Of a stretch of DNA of 64,000 bases, positions 30,858 to 40,999 are shown in pieces. Where the stretch lies: NCBI GenBank assembly GCA_023091735.1, contig JALKBU010000070.1, positions 1-64,000 of the forward strand. Reading direction: 5' to 3'. The DNA is from Trichomonas tenax. Taxonomy: Eukaryota; Parabasalia; Trichomonadida; Trichomonadidae. A program made the position numbers and the translations under genes. The notes beneath the pieces were generated by a model. It saw only the letters and a list, made by a program, of their open reading frames with translations. It was not told where the DNA came from and made no database searches. Positions within the stretch are counted from its first letter, which is position 1. The number at the start of each line of letters is the position of its first letter.

Positions 30858-31607
30858 CTGTTGGAAATCTCATTAGTATATTTCAATCGAACCGCGTTAT
30901 TAATTCTTTCTTAATATCTAATTATGGCATATCCATAATTAATTCCTGCTTCTGTGTATCCATCTCCAACTTTTATCGATTTCGTTAGTTTGCTTATTTT
31001 CAGAATACACAAAGCCAGAACCACCTCCATAAAGTCCACCACCACTACCTATATTACTTCTTGAATAACCATATCCAAAGCTTTGGCCTCCTTTTTGACT
31101 GGCTTTTCCTGGAGAATGGTTTTGTTTGTATCCAATCAAGCCACCTCCTGGTTCACCAATGTTATCATCACCTGATCCACCACCACCAGCAATGAGGAAG
31201 CGCGAGCTTAAAGAAGATTGATTAAGGCGGAAGTCAGTCGCACCACCGCCACATGTATAGGCAGTACTATATCCACCGCCTCCAAAAATGTATTTTTTGC
31301 AGGCATATGATGTCATAGATCCAACAAATAGATAGATGGACATCTGAGATTGTATTTGGACCGATGCAACGCTATGGCCACCTGGACCACCTTGATTGTG
31401 ATCTACGTTTCCTCCTTGACCTCCTTATACTTCAAAAATATAATTTTCTGGGTTCAAATTAATCTTATAACAAGTGCAATCTGTTAAACTAGCGCAAGGT
31501 TATGGAAATTTGCATTTATTTCCATTGCAAAATGGCTTTTGTGATTTACTAACATACTACAGATCCTTGTAAGAGTAAGTTCCAAAGCTAAATTCGGTAG
31601 TCAAGCA
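30858..31607 (-). pseudogene. Glycine-rich protein 2, decayed copy
   Basis: Same family and order as its neighbour at 29864. The N-terminal block reads FSFGTYSYKDL-stop(TAG)-YVSKSQKP, then a TAA replaces the Tyr of FPYPC and another TAA the Phe of FEVFGGQGG. From 31343 the domain is open (MSIYLFVGSM, GGGATDFRLNQSSLSSRFLIAGGGG). A frameshift near 30985 then moves GDGYTEAGINYGYAIIRY into another frame, and the C-terminal RINNAVRL block follows. Clearly non-functional unless recoded. Confidence 0.85.
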
Positions 31608-31619
31608 TCACCTGACGTA

Positions 31620-32764
31620 TAGGAATTGAGTTCGGACAGATAGATGATACTTTTGTATGACGGTTATTTTTTACTCCAAATTTCTCAATCAAATGACTAA
31701 CAAACACCGGTAGACACAAATTATGAAATCAAAATCCATCTCCGCACCCGTAAATCGTCAAAGTGCTACTATCAAAAAGTGACACAAACATTTCAATTGC
31801 TATTTTACTTGATTATTTCTATCTCTAGGTATTGCATTTCAAAATCTTGAATTTTTTTGTGATTAAAATCAATGTATTTTTTTAATATATAAATCCTTGA
31901 ATTTTGATGGCAGCAAATGAGTTATATCAGTTTTAATAGCATATGCTGATAGACCAAATACGTCTTTGTATGATTTGTTATAGGACAGATTCTGTTTCTA
32001 TTATGTTTAAATATTTCACAGCTTTAAAGATTGCTCGAAAAGAATCATAGTTATTCCAAATGAGTCAATACAAATAGATCAACATCATTGCATGAAATCA
32101 ATGAGTGTTGTTTAGTATATTATTAATTTTAATATCCATTGGTATTGACCATTATTCAGTTTCAAAAATGGATGTTTATTTTAGAAGACTTTTTGCTCAT
32201 CTTTAAATCCTTAATAAAACTGAATTTACTCATGAACGCATGTATAACACCATAATATAAACAAAGTGGATGCAGTTTTTGATCTTTTTAAGCTACTTTA
32301 CATGATTTGAATTTCTTGTTTTAACAAAAAACACAATTCTGGACAAAAGTGACACGTTTTGAAAAGTTTATAAAAAGTAACTTTTCTAAAATGGTTCACT
32401 TTTGTCGAATATTTCAAATTTAAATCAATCGTTATATCTTTGACCAAGTTAAGATAATAGCTTTATTTCATTTGAATATGCGATGGTTTATAAGTCATGA
32501 ACAATGGCCAAAATTTGATGATTTCTAGTTTTTTGTATTATTTTGATTGTTATAAGCAAAAATATATTGAGTATATACATGATCAACTAATGCCAATGTG
32601 CCAATGTTTTGACAATGAGATAATATTTTTGAAAGTAAAATGTTCTCAAAACCGCGTATTCGGCAGTTAAGGCATATCACACCACAGTTTGTTTTTGTTC
32701 CCTCATTGTTAATTTGTCTTCTGACAATTGACTGTACGTTAGAGTTTATTTTTGTTTCCTTTTC
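31620..32764. other. Spacer with promoter-motif palindrome
   Basis: GACAAAAGTGACACGTTTTG (32341-32360) is mirrored by TTCTAAAATGGTTCACTTTTGTC (32385-32407), an imperfect 67-bp palindrome built from AAAAGTGACA motifs. Another pair (AAAGTGCT, AAAAAGTGACACA) is at 31758-31785. No gene is recognised in the 1.1 kb. Confidence 0.4.
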
Positions 32765-33676
32765 ATGTGGAAGAACGCAATAATCGGAACATTCAACGTC
32801 AACAAGGCGTTGTGGGCGTTCCAGATGTTCTGTTCTTGCGATGATGACGAAGAAAAAGAGGAGAAATCTGATAATGAAAATAAAAATAATGAAGAAGAAG
32901 AAAATGCAGAGAAAACCGATGCAGAAAAAGCAGAAGAAGACGATAAAGAAGACGAAAATACAACAAATGAAAAACAAAACACAGAAAATGACGATAATTC
33001 AAATCAAATCACGGTTGTAAATGGAGTTTTAGGCAAAGAATTCCTTCCAAAACAACCAAGAACAGCACGCGGCCCCAGAGCACGTCAATTTAGTCGAAAA
33101 ATACAAAGAGTTTACACAGCTAAAAATGTGGATTACGAAGCACTCGATGACAAGATTCGTGAATCATTCGAAGAGATCGACAGAATGCTTCTCGAGTTCC
33201 AAAATGGCGAAACAGAGTTAGAACAAGTTCAGGTTAATAAGATGAAAAAGTTAATACAGAAACAACGCTTAGAACTCATCGGTCACGACAGAGATTGGAA
33301 GAGCGGACAACACTACAAAATGTATCACAGAGAATCACAGTATTTACGCAATCTGAGAAATCAACATCTTTTATTACAGAAAATGAACATGGAGGAGGAC
33401 GCAAATCTCATAAGAAAGCAGATAGATGCAGCCAGTGCTCACGAACAAGAAACAAACAAGAAGGATCACACATTTGCATTTTATAGATCGAGAGCTGAAC
33501 TCGTTGAGCGTCAGAAGCGAGAAAGAGAGAATGCAATGCATAATGCTGCAGAAAAGAAGATCGCTTATCGTGCAAAACGTGCAAAGAACACAGAAATCTT
33601 AAACAGAAGATACGCAATACTCAAGGATGTCGGAATTCGTACAGGAAGACAAAGATTACCAAAAATTACCCAATAA
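32765..33676 (+). CDS. Coiled-coil protein with acidic N-terminal region
   Basis: A 303-residue protein. Residues 25-80 are an Asp/Glu/Asn-rich low-complexity stretch. Residues 95-300 are basic and mostly alpha-helical with coiled-coil heptads (IRESFEEIDRMLLEFQNGETELEQVQVNKMKKLIQKQ, then RSRAELVERQKRERENAMHNAAEKK). The C-terminus RTGRQRLPKITQ is basic. No catalytic domain is recognised. The first ATG gives a short hydrophobic start (MWKNAIIGTFNVNKALWAF), which may not be translated; ATG at residue 21 is an alternative. Possibly cytoskeletal. Confidence 0.7.
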   Translation: MWKNAIIGTFNVNKALWAFQMFCSCDDDEEKEEKSDNENKNNEEEENAEKTDAEKAEEDDKEDENTTNEKQNTENDDNSNQITVVNGVLGKEFLPKQPRTARGPRARQFSRKIQRVYTAKNVDYEALDDKIRESFEEIDRMLLEFQNGETELEQVQVNKMKKLIQKQRLELIGHDRDWKSGQHYKMYHRESQYLRNLRNQHLLLQKMNMEEDANLIRKQIDAASAHEQETNKKDHTFAFYRSRAELVERQKRERENAMHNAAEKKIAYRAKRAKNTEILNRRYAILKDVGIRTGRQRLPKITQ

Positions 33677-33913
33677 TATTATCAATTTTTTTCAATTTAT
33701 TGAAGGTTTTACTACAAAATATAATGCCACCTAGTCAAAGGTGGGTTGCAGTATATGTTTATTATATTAATTAGTTTGATTATTAACTAATTAATTAATA
33801 TTTTGTTTTTTTTTTTTGAAACAGTAATTGAAAGCACATCTTATCTATAATCTAGCAAGCCTTGAATGCAAGTGCAAAGCGCAATTTTTGAACATAAAAA
33901 TATTATTGAATAA

Positions 33914-34396
33914 TTAAAAACGATCTGAAACAGCTTCAGCAGTAATAAGGAAGATCGCAAGTCCTGCGCCTTTTGCAGCACCAATGCTCATTTCCTTGAA
34001 TCCTTTGTAACAATTTAATGTTGCGCCAACAGCAGCTCCAGCGATGATAGGATCGTAAAATTTCTGCTGGCCTCTGTATATAGCTAGCGATGATTCGCAC
34101 AGATTCGTTAATGCCGCTTGTGCTCCCAATCCAAGTCCAATCGCAAGTCCTTCTTTTAGCGTTTGCTTCGTAGAAAACGTTTTTCCTTTGTTAAAAACGG
34201 GTAAATTTTTGAGTGCTGAGTATCCTGTCCCGAGAACGAACATTCCTGTCGAAATTGTCGCGAAATCTCGCACAGCTTCGTAAACTGGACTCTCTCCGGA
34301 CTCCCTGTACATCACCTCCTGAGGCGTGATCGGGAGCAAGTAAGAGGCCAGAGATTTGACTGTTGTTTCATCAGGTTCAAGAGAAGTTCTGATCAT
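33914..34396 (-). CDS. Tim17/Tim22/Tim23-family protein
   Basis: A 160-residue protein with about four hydrophobic segments in the last 115 residues. Glycine patterns typical of the family are present: STGMFVLGTGYSALKNL, EGLAIGLGLGAQAALTNLCESSLAIYRG and IIAGAAVGATLNCYKGFKEMSIGAAKGAGLA. The family forms the protein channel of inner membranes of mitochondria and, in trichomonads, of hydrogenosomes. The 50-residue N-terminal region is polar and does not look like a cleaved presequence, as usual for these proteins. Upstream AAAAGCTGCCAAAAT resembles the recurrent promoter motif. Confidence 0.8.
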   Translation of the reverse strand: MIRTSLEPDETTVKSLASYLLPITPQEVMYRESGESPVYEAVRDFATISTGMFVLGTGYSALKNLPVFNKGKTFSTKQTLKEGLAIGLGLGAQAALTNLCESSLAIYRGQQKFYDPIIAGAAVGATLNCYKGFKEMSIGAAKGAGLAIFLITAEAVSDRF

Positions 34397-35106
34397 TTAT
34401 TTTTTTATTTTGGCAGCTTTTGTTTTTTTGTTCTTTTGTGAGTCAATGAGGTTCCAATGACTACAAATGAATGAATATCATAAAAGATCAGTTTAAGTCC
34501 TTTGCATTTTAGAGTACTGCTATGAAATATCATAATATTAATCAAAGATTTTTGAATATGACATCTATATAAGTATACTCAGTTATCAAACACAACCATC
34601 TGTTAGGTATGCTTATGTAAAATTCTCTTTTACTTAATCTTCAATGAATTTCTTTTTTATAAATAGTTTTGATTATCAAATCTATGCAAACTAAAGGATA
34701 ATAATTAATCCAAATTGCTCAATTGAAGATGGAATAATACTGTATAGAAACACTGTTCTAGATCATTAAAATATGCCATTTGCTATTCCAAGACTTTGAT
34801 GATAAAGTTGCATTTTATTCTAGAATGTCGAATCCCAAAATAAAAAAAGAGTTTGATATGAAGGAATGAATAGCAATTCATTGAAGTAGATATTTCAAAT
34901 ATAGATAACAAATAAGACTGTATATTATGCGATATAATACCTCATAGTTTTTCAATATGATTAACAAATCAGATTGATTGATTTCATTTCACAATGAAAA
35001 ACAAACATTTTTGGTATTATGTGATAAAGAAAAGCAAAGAGATTTTAACTAGTTTGGTGTCGATTTGAATTTTTATTCTAATTAATACAAATAAATAAAA
35101 ATCAAA
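34397..35106. other. Intergenic spacer, nothing recognised
   Basis: AT-rich spacer of 0.7 kb between the Tim17-like gene and glycine-rich gene 3. No coding frame or repeat supported. Confidence 0.4.
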
Positions 35107-35943
35107 TTATGTTTCAATAAAAGAATTTAGAGTTGCAATATGGATTATTTTAAATTTCCTTGTTGCTATGTCTTTAGTATTAAGTAGTCGTAATATTTTA
35201 TTAAAATTCGAGAGTGATGTAATGGTTGCGTATCCATGACCGTAATTAATTCCACTCTCGGTATATCCTTCCAAAACATTTATTGAAGTTATATTTTCAA
35301 TATCATTAGTCTTCTTACTTGAAGAATATACAAAGCCAGAGCCACCTTCGCGTGATGTTCCACCATAAAGACCACCACCTCCACCAGGTTCACTGCCTGA
35401 ATGACCAAATCCAAAGCTATATCCTGTTACCTGGTTAGCTATTGGAGGAATGTCACTAAAGCTTGTATGCCCAGTCAGTCCACCTCCATACCCACCTAAG
35501 TAGCCATTGTAAGATCCACCTCCACCCCCAGCAATTAAGAATCGTGAACTGAGGTTTGTTGGTTTTAGTCGGAAATCAGTCGCACCACCTCCACTTCCAT
35601 AACTTAATGAACTTCCACCTCCTCCAAAAGCGAGTTTATTTTGAGCGTTGAAACCTAATGCACCAACGCATAGATGTATTGGTACAGAAGATGGTATTTG
35701 AATGGAAGCAACACTGTGTCCTCCCATTCCTCCCATACCTGAAAGGTACGACCCACCTTGCGCCCCGAAAACCTCAAAAATATAGTTCCCGGGGTACAAA
35801 TTTAGTGTATAGCATGTGCAGTCAGTTTGGCTATCGCATGGATATGGAAATTTGCATTTATTTCCATTGCAAAATGGCTTCTGGGATGGATTCGCAAACT
35901 CAGGCCGGTAGTAGGAGTATGTTCCAAAATAAAATTCAGTCAT
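35107..35943 (-). CDS. Glycine-rich protein 3 (ALK/LTK-like glycine-rich domain)
   Basis: The only intact copy in the cluster with an in-frame ATG at the domain start (35943): MTEFYFGTYSYYRPEFANPSQKP. 278 residues. The Cys block CNGNKCKFPYPCDSQTDCTCY has five cysteines. Then come YPGNYIFEVFGAQGGS, GGMGGHSVASIQIPSSVPIHLCVGALG, GGGATDFRLKPTNLSSRFLIAGGGGG and the C-terminal GYTESGINYGHGYATI. No signal peptide or membrane span. An in-frame TGA lies 3 codons before the ATG. Probably exported or surface-located, as for the rest of the family, but the export route is not visible. Confidence 0.82.
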   Translation of the reverse strand: MTEFYFGTYSYYRPEFANPSQKPFCNGNKCKFPYPCDSQTDCTCYTLNLYPGNYIFEVFGAQGGSYLSGMGGMGGHSVASIQIPSSVPIHLCVGALGFNAQNKLAFGGGGSSLSYGSGGGATDFRLKPTNLSSRFLIAGGGGGSYNGYLGGYGGGLTGHTSFSDIPPIANQVTGYSFGFGHSGSEPGGGGGLYGGTSREGGSGFVYSSSKKTNDIENITSINVLEGYTESGINYGHGYATITSLSNFNKILRLLNTKDIATRKFKIIHIATLNSFIET

Positions 35944-36164
35944 TACAAATCAAGTCACGCAGTTAAAAGCATTTTTATAAAAAAGACAAGTTCCGATTAT
36001 TTAAGATTCAAAATCTAACATCGTAATGACAGAATTGAATAAATACGATAATTGCAATTTAATGATACTGCCAGATACATTTTCTCGAAATATACTCATA
36101 TGAATAATAAAATGGAGTTCTTCCTAAATTGTTCAGTTTATACATTCATGAATGAATTGATGCT

Positions 36165-36975
36165 ATATGAATTATGCAAATTTTCCAACTCGAAAGTTCT
36201 TTAGTGTTGTCAATGCGTTTAATCTTTTTGAAGCTTTGACATGCTTTGATTAAAGCATGTCCATTACCTTCGTTTTTCCCACTTTCAGTATATCCTCCTT
36301 TAACAGTAATTGCAGTTATTGTTTCAATGTCTTTGGATAGTTTATTATCAGAATAAACAAAACTAGAACCTCTTTCACCAAAAGAACCACCATAAAAGCC
36401 TCCACCCCACCAGGGGTATCAGGCTGCAAAGATGATAATCCATAACCGAAATTAGCCTCATAACTTTGATTTGCTTTTCATGCTCCAATGCCATAGGAAT
36501 GGCCAGTTAATCCACCACCCCAAGCATCAGATTCAGATCCACCTCCACCAGCAACAAGGAAACGAGAACTCAATTTTGAATAATTAAGTCGAAAATCAGT
36601 TGCTCCACCTCCACCTCCACTAGAACCACAGCCTCCTCCTCCATAACATGCTGTTATGGATACAGGAAAAGCTCCAATAAATAAGTAAATCGACATTTTG
36701 ATGGAATTTGAATATAAGCAGAGATATGACCTCCAGGACTAGACTTACTGCCTTGAGCTTCAAAAACCTCAAAAACATAATCCCCAAGATCCATATTAAG
36801 TTGAATTCTTGTACATCGTGACTGGCTTTGACATGGGTAGGCAAATTTGCACTGATTTCCTTCACACAGCGGTCTCTGCGATAGAGCAGTGTATTGGCCC
36901 TCGACAAAGGAGTAACTTCCGAAAAGGAATTCATTTGATGAATACATGAGGTTTTCATATTCATCAGGTCTCATG
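36165..36975 (-). pseudogene. Glycine-rich protein 4, decayed copy
   Basis: Frame 1 (from 36974) reads ...MYSSNEFLFGSYSFVEGQYTALSQRPLCEGNQCKFAYPCQSQSRCTR to IQIPS. A frameshift near 36700 moves on to MSIYLFIGAFP...GGGGGATDFRLNYSKLSSRFLVAGGGG, an in-frame TGA follows after GIGA (36478-36480), and a further frameshift lies in the GGTGGGGTGGAGG run near 36405. The C-terminal block NEGNGHALIKACQSFKK...RIDNTKELSSWK ends near 36170. An ATG occupies the codon where copies 1, 2, 3 and 5 have a stop. Confidence 0.82.
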
Positions 36976-37437
36976 TCTAAAGGTACGCTATTGCATGGGG
37001 CTTAGGAACGGCACATAAATTTATTTATGAAATCATGGCGATGATAGCCGTTGCATATTGATGCGACGTAAAAAATTTGAATGTTTTAATCTTAAATCGA
37101 ATCCATCGAATTATCTTCACACAATTGCATATTAATGGAAAAATTTCCAATGAGCTCCAAATTTTATTGTATATCAACGGAAATCATCAAAAGATTTTTT
37201 CACTAATTTTTCAATGAGACAATACAAACAAATTTTTCATTATTGAAATGTGATGTATTGTTGTAATCAATCTATAACTACTGATATATGATGTATCATC
37301 ATTGCTTGTGACTATGCTAATTTTTTCAATGTTAGAACATCTGCAATTTCTGATTGAGACTTTATACACAGGTTTGTTTTTAATAAAACACAAAAAAATA
37401 TTCAATAAAGGTGTTTGGAGCTGATGGTTCATCCATT

Positions 37438-37960
37438 TTAGCCCTTCTGTGGCGAATATAGAAGAATGTAACCAAACCAACAGCAAAAAATAATAACAAT
37501 TACAACAACAGCAATAATGATACTAGTCTGTCTTTCCGCTACTACTGTTTCCTCCTTTTTGATCATTTGGATCAGTATTTGCTTCTGGATTTTGAGATTC
37601 TGATTTCGGATTCTCATTTTGTGATGATTCAGCTGGAGTTGCAGAGGCTGAAGCAAATTCAGATTGTAACTGCGATTCAGTTGGCGTTGGATCGTTTGTT
37701 GGTTGATTAACTGGTTCAGGTGGAACACAAGCATCACAGTCAACAAGATAAACAATATATTCCCAGGACTTATTGCTTTGCGCCACTAATTAAATGGAAA
37801 CTGCCTCCAAGTGTATCCACTGAGCGTGAACTGCACTCCTGCGCGCCAATTGAGGTTTCCAACAAGTGATGTCGTTGTAACTGCTTGATTTACGCCATCA
37901 ATTTTCAATGACAAATCTATATCGGCCACAGACTTCGCCTTTCATTCTACTTTCTAGAGT
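37438..37960 (-). pseudogene. Remnant of a Pro/Thr/Ser-rich surface protein with C-terminal membrane anchor
   Basis: Reading the minus strand from about 37960: KAKSVADIDLSLKIDGVNQAV... to LSGYTWRQFPFN, a TAG, then AISPGNI-like residues and a Pro/Ser/Asn-rich stalk (CVPPEPVNQPTNDPTPTESQ...). A frameshift at about 37530 separates this from the membrane span IIIAVVVIVIIFCCWFGYIL and the short basic tail. An earlier TGA lies near 37942. This is the 3' end of a type I surface protein like many trichomonad ones; the 5' part is missing. Confidence 0.6.
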
Positions 37961-38220
37961 TTTGAATCTGATTGCCAATAAAAGAAATATTTTTTATTTG
38001 ATTATTTTTTGAATAACCACTATGAATTTATTGAAAAAAGATTTTAAGATTACTAAAAGTGACAATGTAAGGAATCATATGTCAAAATATTTTTATGGCA
38101 ACTATCAATTTTCACTTCATACATCTATAGATAAGGCTTTGAAACCAACATATTTAACATTATTTTGAAAAATTATAGTCTTCAACATTGAATTTTTGCA
38201 ACGGCTTGTGTAAAATTTAT

Positions 38221-38975
38221 ACGCAAAGTGGGCGAAACTCGTTTTTTAACTCACTGGATTAACTTCTTGCGAAGTTATTGAACTTCAATGTACAAAATCC
38301 TGTTGTGCATGATATATTAAAGAATTGGCTAACAAAGTCTATATTTCATTAAAATATTAGATATATCTTGCATCAAAAACATTGATTTGCCATGATGTGC
38401 TTTACTCATTATAATATATTATATTCTCATTGTATAGCATTTTTATAACGTAAAATATGTTGTTGTCGATGATAAATAGGTAAATCTAATCACAAATATG
38501 CTTTTTAGCTTTTTTTTGGAAAAAAAGTATTCCAAGCCATCACACATAAGCTCTGTGTGTTATTCTTCTCAATTTAATAAACTTGTCACATTTAACCGCG
38601 CAAAAAGAATCATCATTATTTTTGGGAGAATAACACACAGAGCTTATGTGTGAACAATTGGAATACTTTTTTTTTCAAAAAAAGCTAAAAAAACATATTT
38701 GTGATTAGATTTACCTATTTATCATCGACAACAACATATTTTACGTTATAAAAATGCTATACAATGAGAATATAATATATTATAATGAGTAAAGCACATC
38801 ATGGCAAATCAATGTTTTTGATGCAAGATATATCTAATATTTTAATGAAATATAGACTTTGTTAGCCAATTCTTTAATATATCATGCACAACAGGATTTT
38901 GTACATTGAAGTTCAATAACTTCGCAAGAAGTTAATCCAGTGAGTTAAAAAACGAGTTTCGCCCACTTTGCGTAT
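38221..38975. mobile_element. 755-bp foldback element (346- and 349-bp inverted arms)
   Basis: Left arm 38221-38566 and right arm 38627-38975 are near-identical inverted copies around a 60-bp unique spacer. The outer ends read ATACGCAAAGTGGGCGAAAC in both directions. Flanks TAAAATTT (38213-38220) and AAAAATTT (38976-38983) look like an 8-bp target duplication with one mismatch. No coding frame. Such long-arm elements are typical non-autonomous foldback transposons. High arm identity suggests recent formation or gene conversion between the arms. Confidence 0.85.
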
Positions 38976-39124
38976 AAAAATTTAATTGCCCTATTTGCAA
39001 TTTACTCTTAATTTTAAATAGATAAAAAAACTATGTTGAAATCACTCATCTTAACATAGTACAACTTAATATATCAATTAGTGTAGACTTTTATTTTTTA
39101 GAAGAATGAATTTATTGATGTAAA

Positions 39125-39849
39125 AATAATATTTCTCAATTTGTGACATGCAAGTAAGCTGCTCTCGCGTACTTGAACTTCCATGTTTATGTTCGACAAG
39201 CATTTTATAACTGCATGCCCATCTCCGTAATTTGGCAAATAATCTGTATATCCTTCAATTGTTAATGAATCAATTGTTTCGATGTCAATTGTAGTTTTTG
39301 ATGACGAATAAACGAAACCCGAACCTCCTTGACCACTAGGACCACTATGTAGACCACTGCCTCTACCAGTCGATGAATCTGAACAGCTTGAACATTTATA
39401 TCAATAACCAAATAATTGCCTTTACTTTGATTTGAAACTCCTAATATTGCATCATGCTCAATCCATTTTAAACCACCATCATAATAGGTAGGTGTTGACA
39501 GTACAGTGTAATATCTTACACCATCTCCCCCTCCTGCGATCAGGAATTGTGTGCTTAATTTTGTTGGATCAAGCCGAAAATCTGTTGTCGCAGTAGGAAA
39601 GTGAATAGTTGCATAGCTATGTCCTCCAGGACCCCCTTTACGACCAAATAATTCGCCACCTTGACCACCAAAGGCTTCAAAGGTGTAGTATCCAGATTTT
39701 AAATCAAACTTGTATCCTGTGCATGTGCTTTGACTAAGATATGGATACGGAAATGTGCATTTGTTATTTGTGCAAACAGGCCTTTGGGAAACGATGGCAT
39801 ACTGAGGCTGATAATAGGAATAGCTCTCAAAACTAAAATTTGATGCCAA
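39125..39849 (-). pseudogene. Glycine-rich protein 5, decayed copy
   Basis: Opens as ASNFSFESYSYYQPQYAIVSQRPVCTNNKCTFPYP without an ATG (TTG at 39849). The GGxGGHS block is followed by TTDFRLDPTKLSTQFLIAGGGDG, so the segment between IHFPTA and TDFR (the YLFIG and first glycine run) has been deleted. After SKGNYLVI the frame shifts and the C-terminal TIDIETIDSLTIEGYTDYLPNYGDGHAVIK lies in another frame. An in-frame TGA precedes the domain two codons upstream of the TTG. Confidence 0.8.
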
Positions 39850-40081
39850 CCATCACACTATCAAAAGAGACTTGATTTACCGTTGCATTTTGTCAGTTTT
39901 GAACTGAATTTTATATTAATCTTAAATTTGCAAATCTTTTGAAAAATCATAACAATCTATCAGTAATTGCAAACTTTGATATTATATTATTCAAAATAAT
40001 GAAAATTGATTTATGATGATATATTAATATAATGTTTACAATAGATTAGCAAGTGATAAGCAAATATAACGCTTCATTTTT

Positions 40082-40948
40082 TTATTTCTTTCTTTGATCT
40101 ATGGAAATTAAGGCCGAATACAATAATGAACGATATTTATAACTAGATAAATAACTGCTCTCTTGGAGACGAATAGCTTTATTCAAACTAGAATCAATTC
40201 TTATAATAGCATAGCCATCCCCGTAATTTTTTTCATAATCAGTATATCCTTCAATTGATATCGATGTTATTTCATCGATATCTTGAGTTAATCTATTCGC
40301 AGAATAAACAAACCCAGACCCACCTTCACTATTTCCACCTCCATAAAGACCACCACCACCTCCACTTAAATATGCAGATCCATTTATACCATAACCGAAA
40401 GATAGACCTTTTGTTTGATTAGCAATTGCTGGGCAGCCGTGACTATTAAGTCCATTTAATCCCCCACCATCGCCTCCTTTATACGATGATGAACCATATG
40501 AATTGATTCCACCACCCCCACCAGCAATGAGAAAGCGAGAACTTAATTTCAAAGGGTGCAGTCTGAAATCAGTAGCTCCACCTCCACTATAGTACCCACC
40601 ACTTCCACCTCCTCCAAATGTTATTTTATTTAAACCTTGTTTTCCCCAACTGCCAACAAATAAATATATAGACATTGCAGTAGGGATTCCTATTGATGCT
40701 AAGCTATGTCCACCTGCACCACCACTTTTTTCCAAATTTGAACCTCCTTGACCGCCAAAGACTTCAAATATATATTTCCCAGGATTCATATCTATTTTGT
40801 AACATGTACAATCTGTTTGGGTTTCACATGGATAAGGAAATCGACATTTATTTCCATAGCAGACAGGTTTCTGAGAAGGAGATGCATATTCCGGCTGGCA
40901 GAATGAATAACTTCCAAAGCTAAATGGTGTTGCCACAACTGAAATCAA
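40082..40948 (-). CDS. Glycine-rich protein 6 (ALK/LTK-like glycine-rich domain)
   Basis: About 288 codons open, with all family blocks: FSFGSYSFCQPEYASPSQKPVC, NKCRFPYPCETQTDCTCYKI, NPGKYIFEVFGGQGGS, GGAGGHSLASIGIPTAMSIYLFVGSWG, GGGATDFRLHPLKLSSRFLIAGGGGG and GYTDYEKNYGDGYAIIRI. No ATG lies in frame before the domain: the frame opens with TTG after a TGA (40949-40951), and the nearest upstream ATG is one base out of frame. Start unresolved, or a very recent pseudogene. The divergent membrane protein starts about 50 bp away. Confidence 0.75.
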   Translation of the reverse strand: MISVVATPFSFGSYSFCQPEYASPSQKPVCYGNKCRFPYPCETQTDCTCYKIDMNPGKYIFEVFGGQGGSNLEKSGGAGGHSLASIGIPTAMSIYLFVGSWGKQGLNKITFGGGGSGGYYSGGGATDFRLHPLKLSSRFLIAGGGGGINSYGSSSYKGGDGGGLNGLNSHGCPAIANQTKGLSFGYGINGSAYLSGGGGGLYGGGNSEGGSGFVYSANRLTQDIDEITSISIEGYTDYEKNYGDGYAIIRIDSSLNKAIRLQESSYLSSYKYRSLLYSALISIDQRKK

Positions 40949-40973
40949 TCAGAAACATTGATATAAAAAAATT

Positions 40974-40986
40974 ATGCCACTTTTAT
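40974..40986. promoter_or_regulatory. GCCACTTTT motif between glycine-rich gene 6 and the 1+7-TM gene
   Basis: ATGCCACTTTTAT lies 14 bases before the ATG at 41000 and, on the other strand (AAAAGTGGCAT), about 30 bases before glycine-rich gene 6. It may serve both. Confidence 0.5.
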
Positions 40987-40999
40987 ATCCACAACAAAA

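Noticed and set aside
36985..37486. Small minus-strand frame at 37211-37486
   Set aside because: It has AT-rich composition, overlaps the end of the surface-protein remnant and shows no domain.
38627..38645. AATAACACACAG, similar to the trichomonad intron 3' motif ACTAACACACAG
   Set aside because: It lies in the foldback arm, differs at the branch position, and no exon flanks it.
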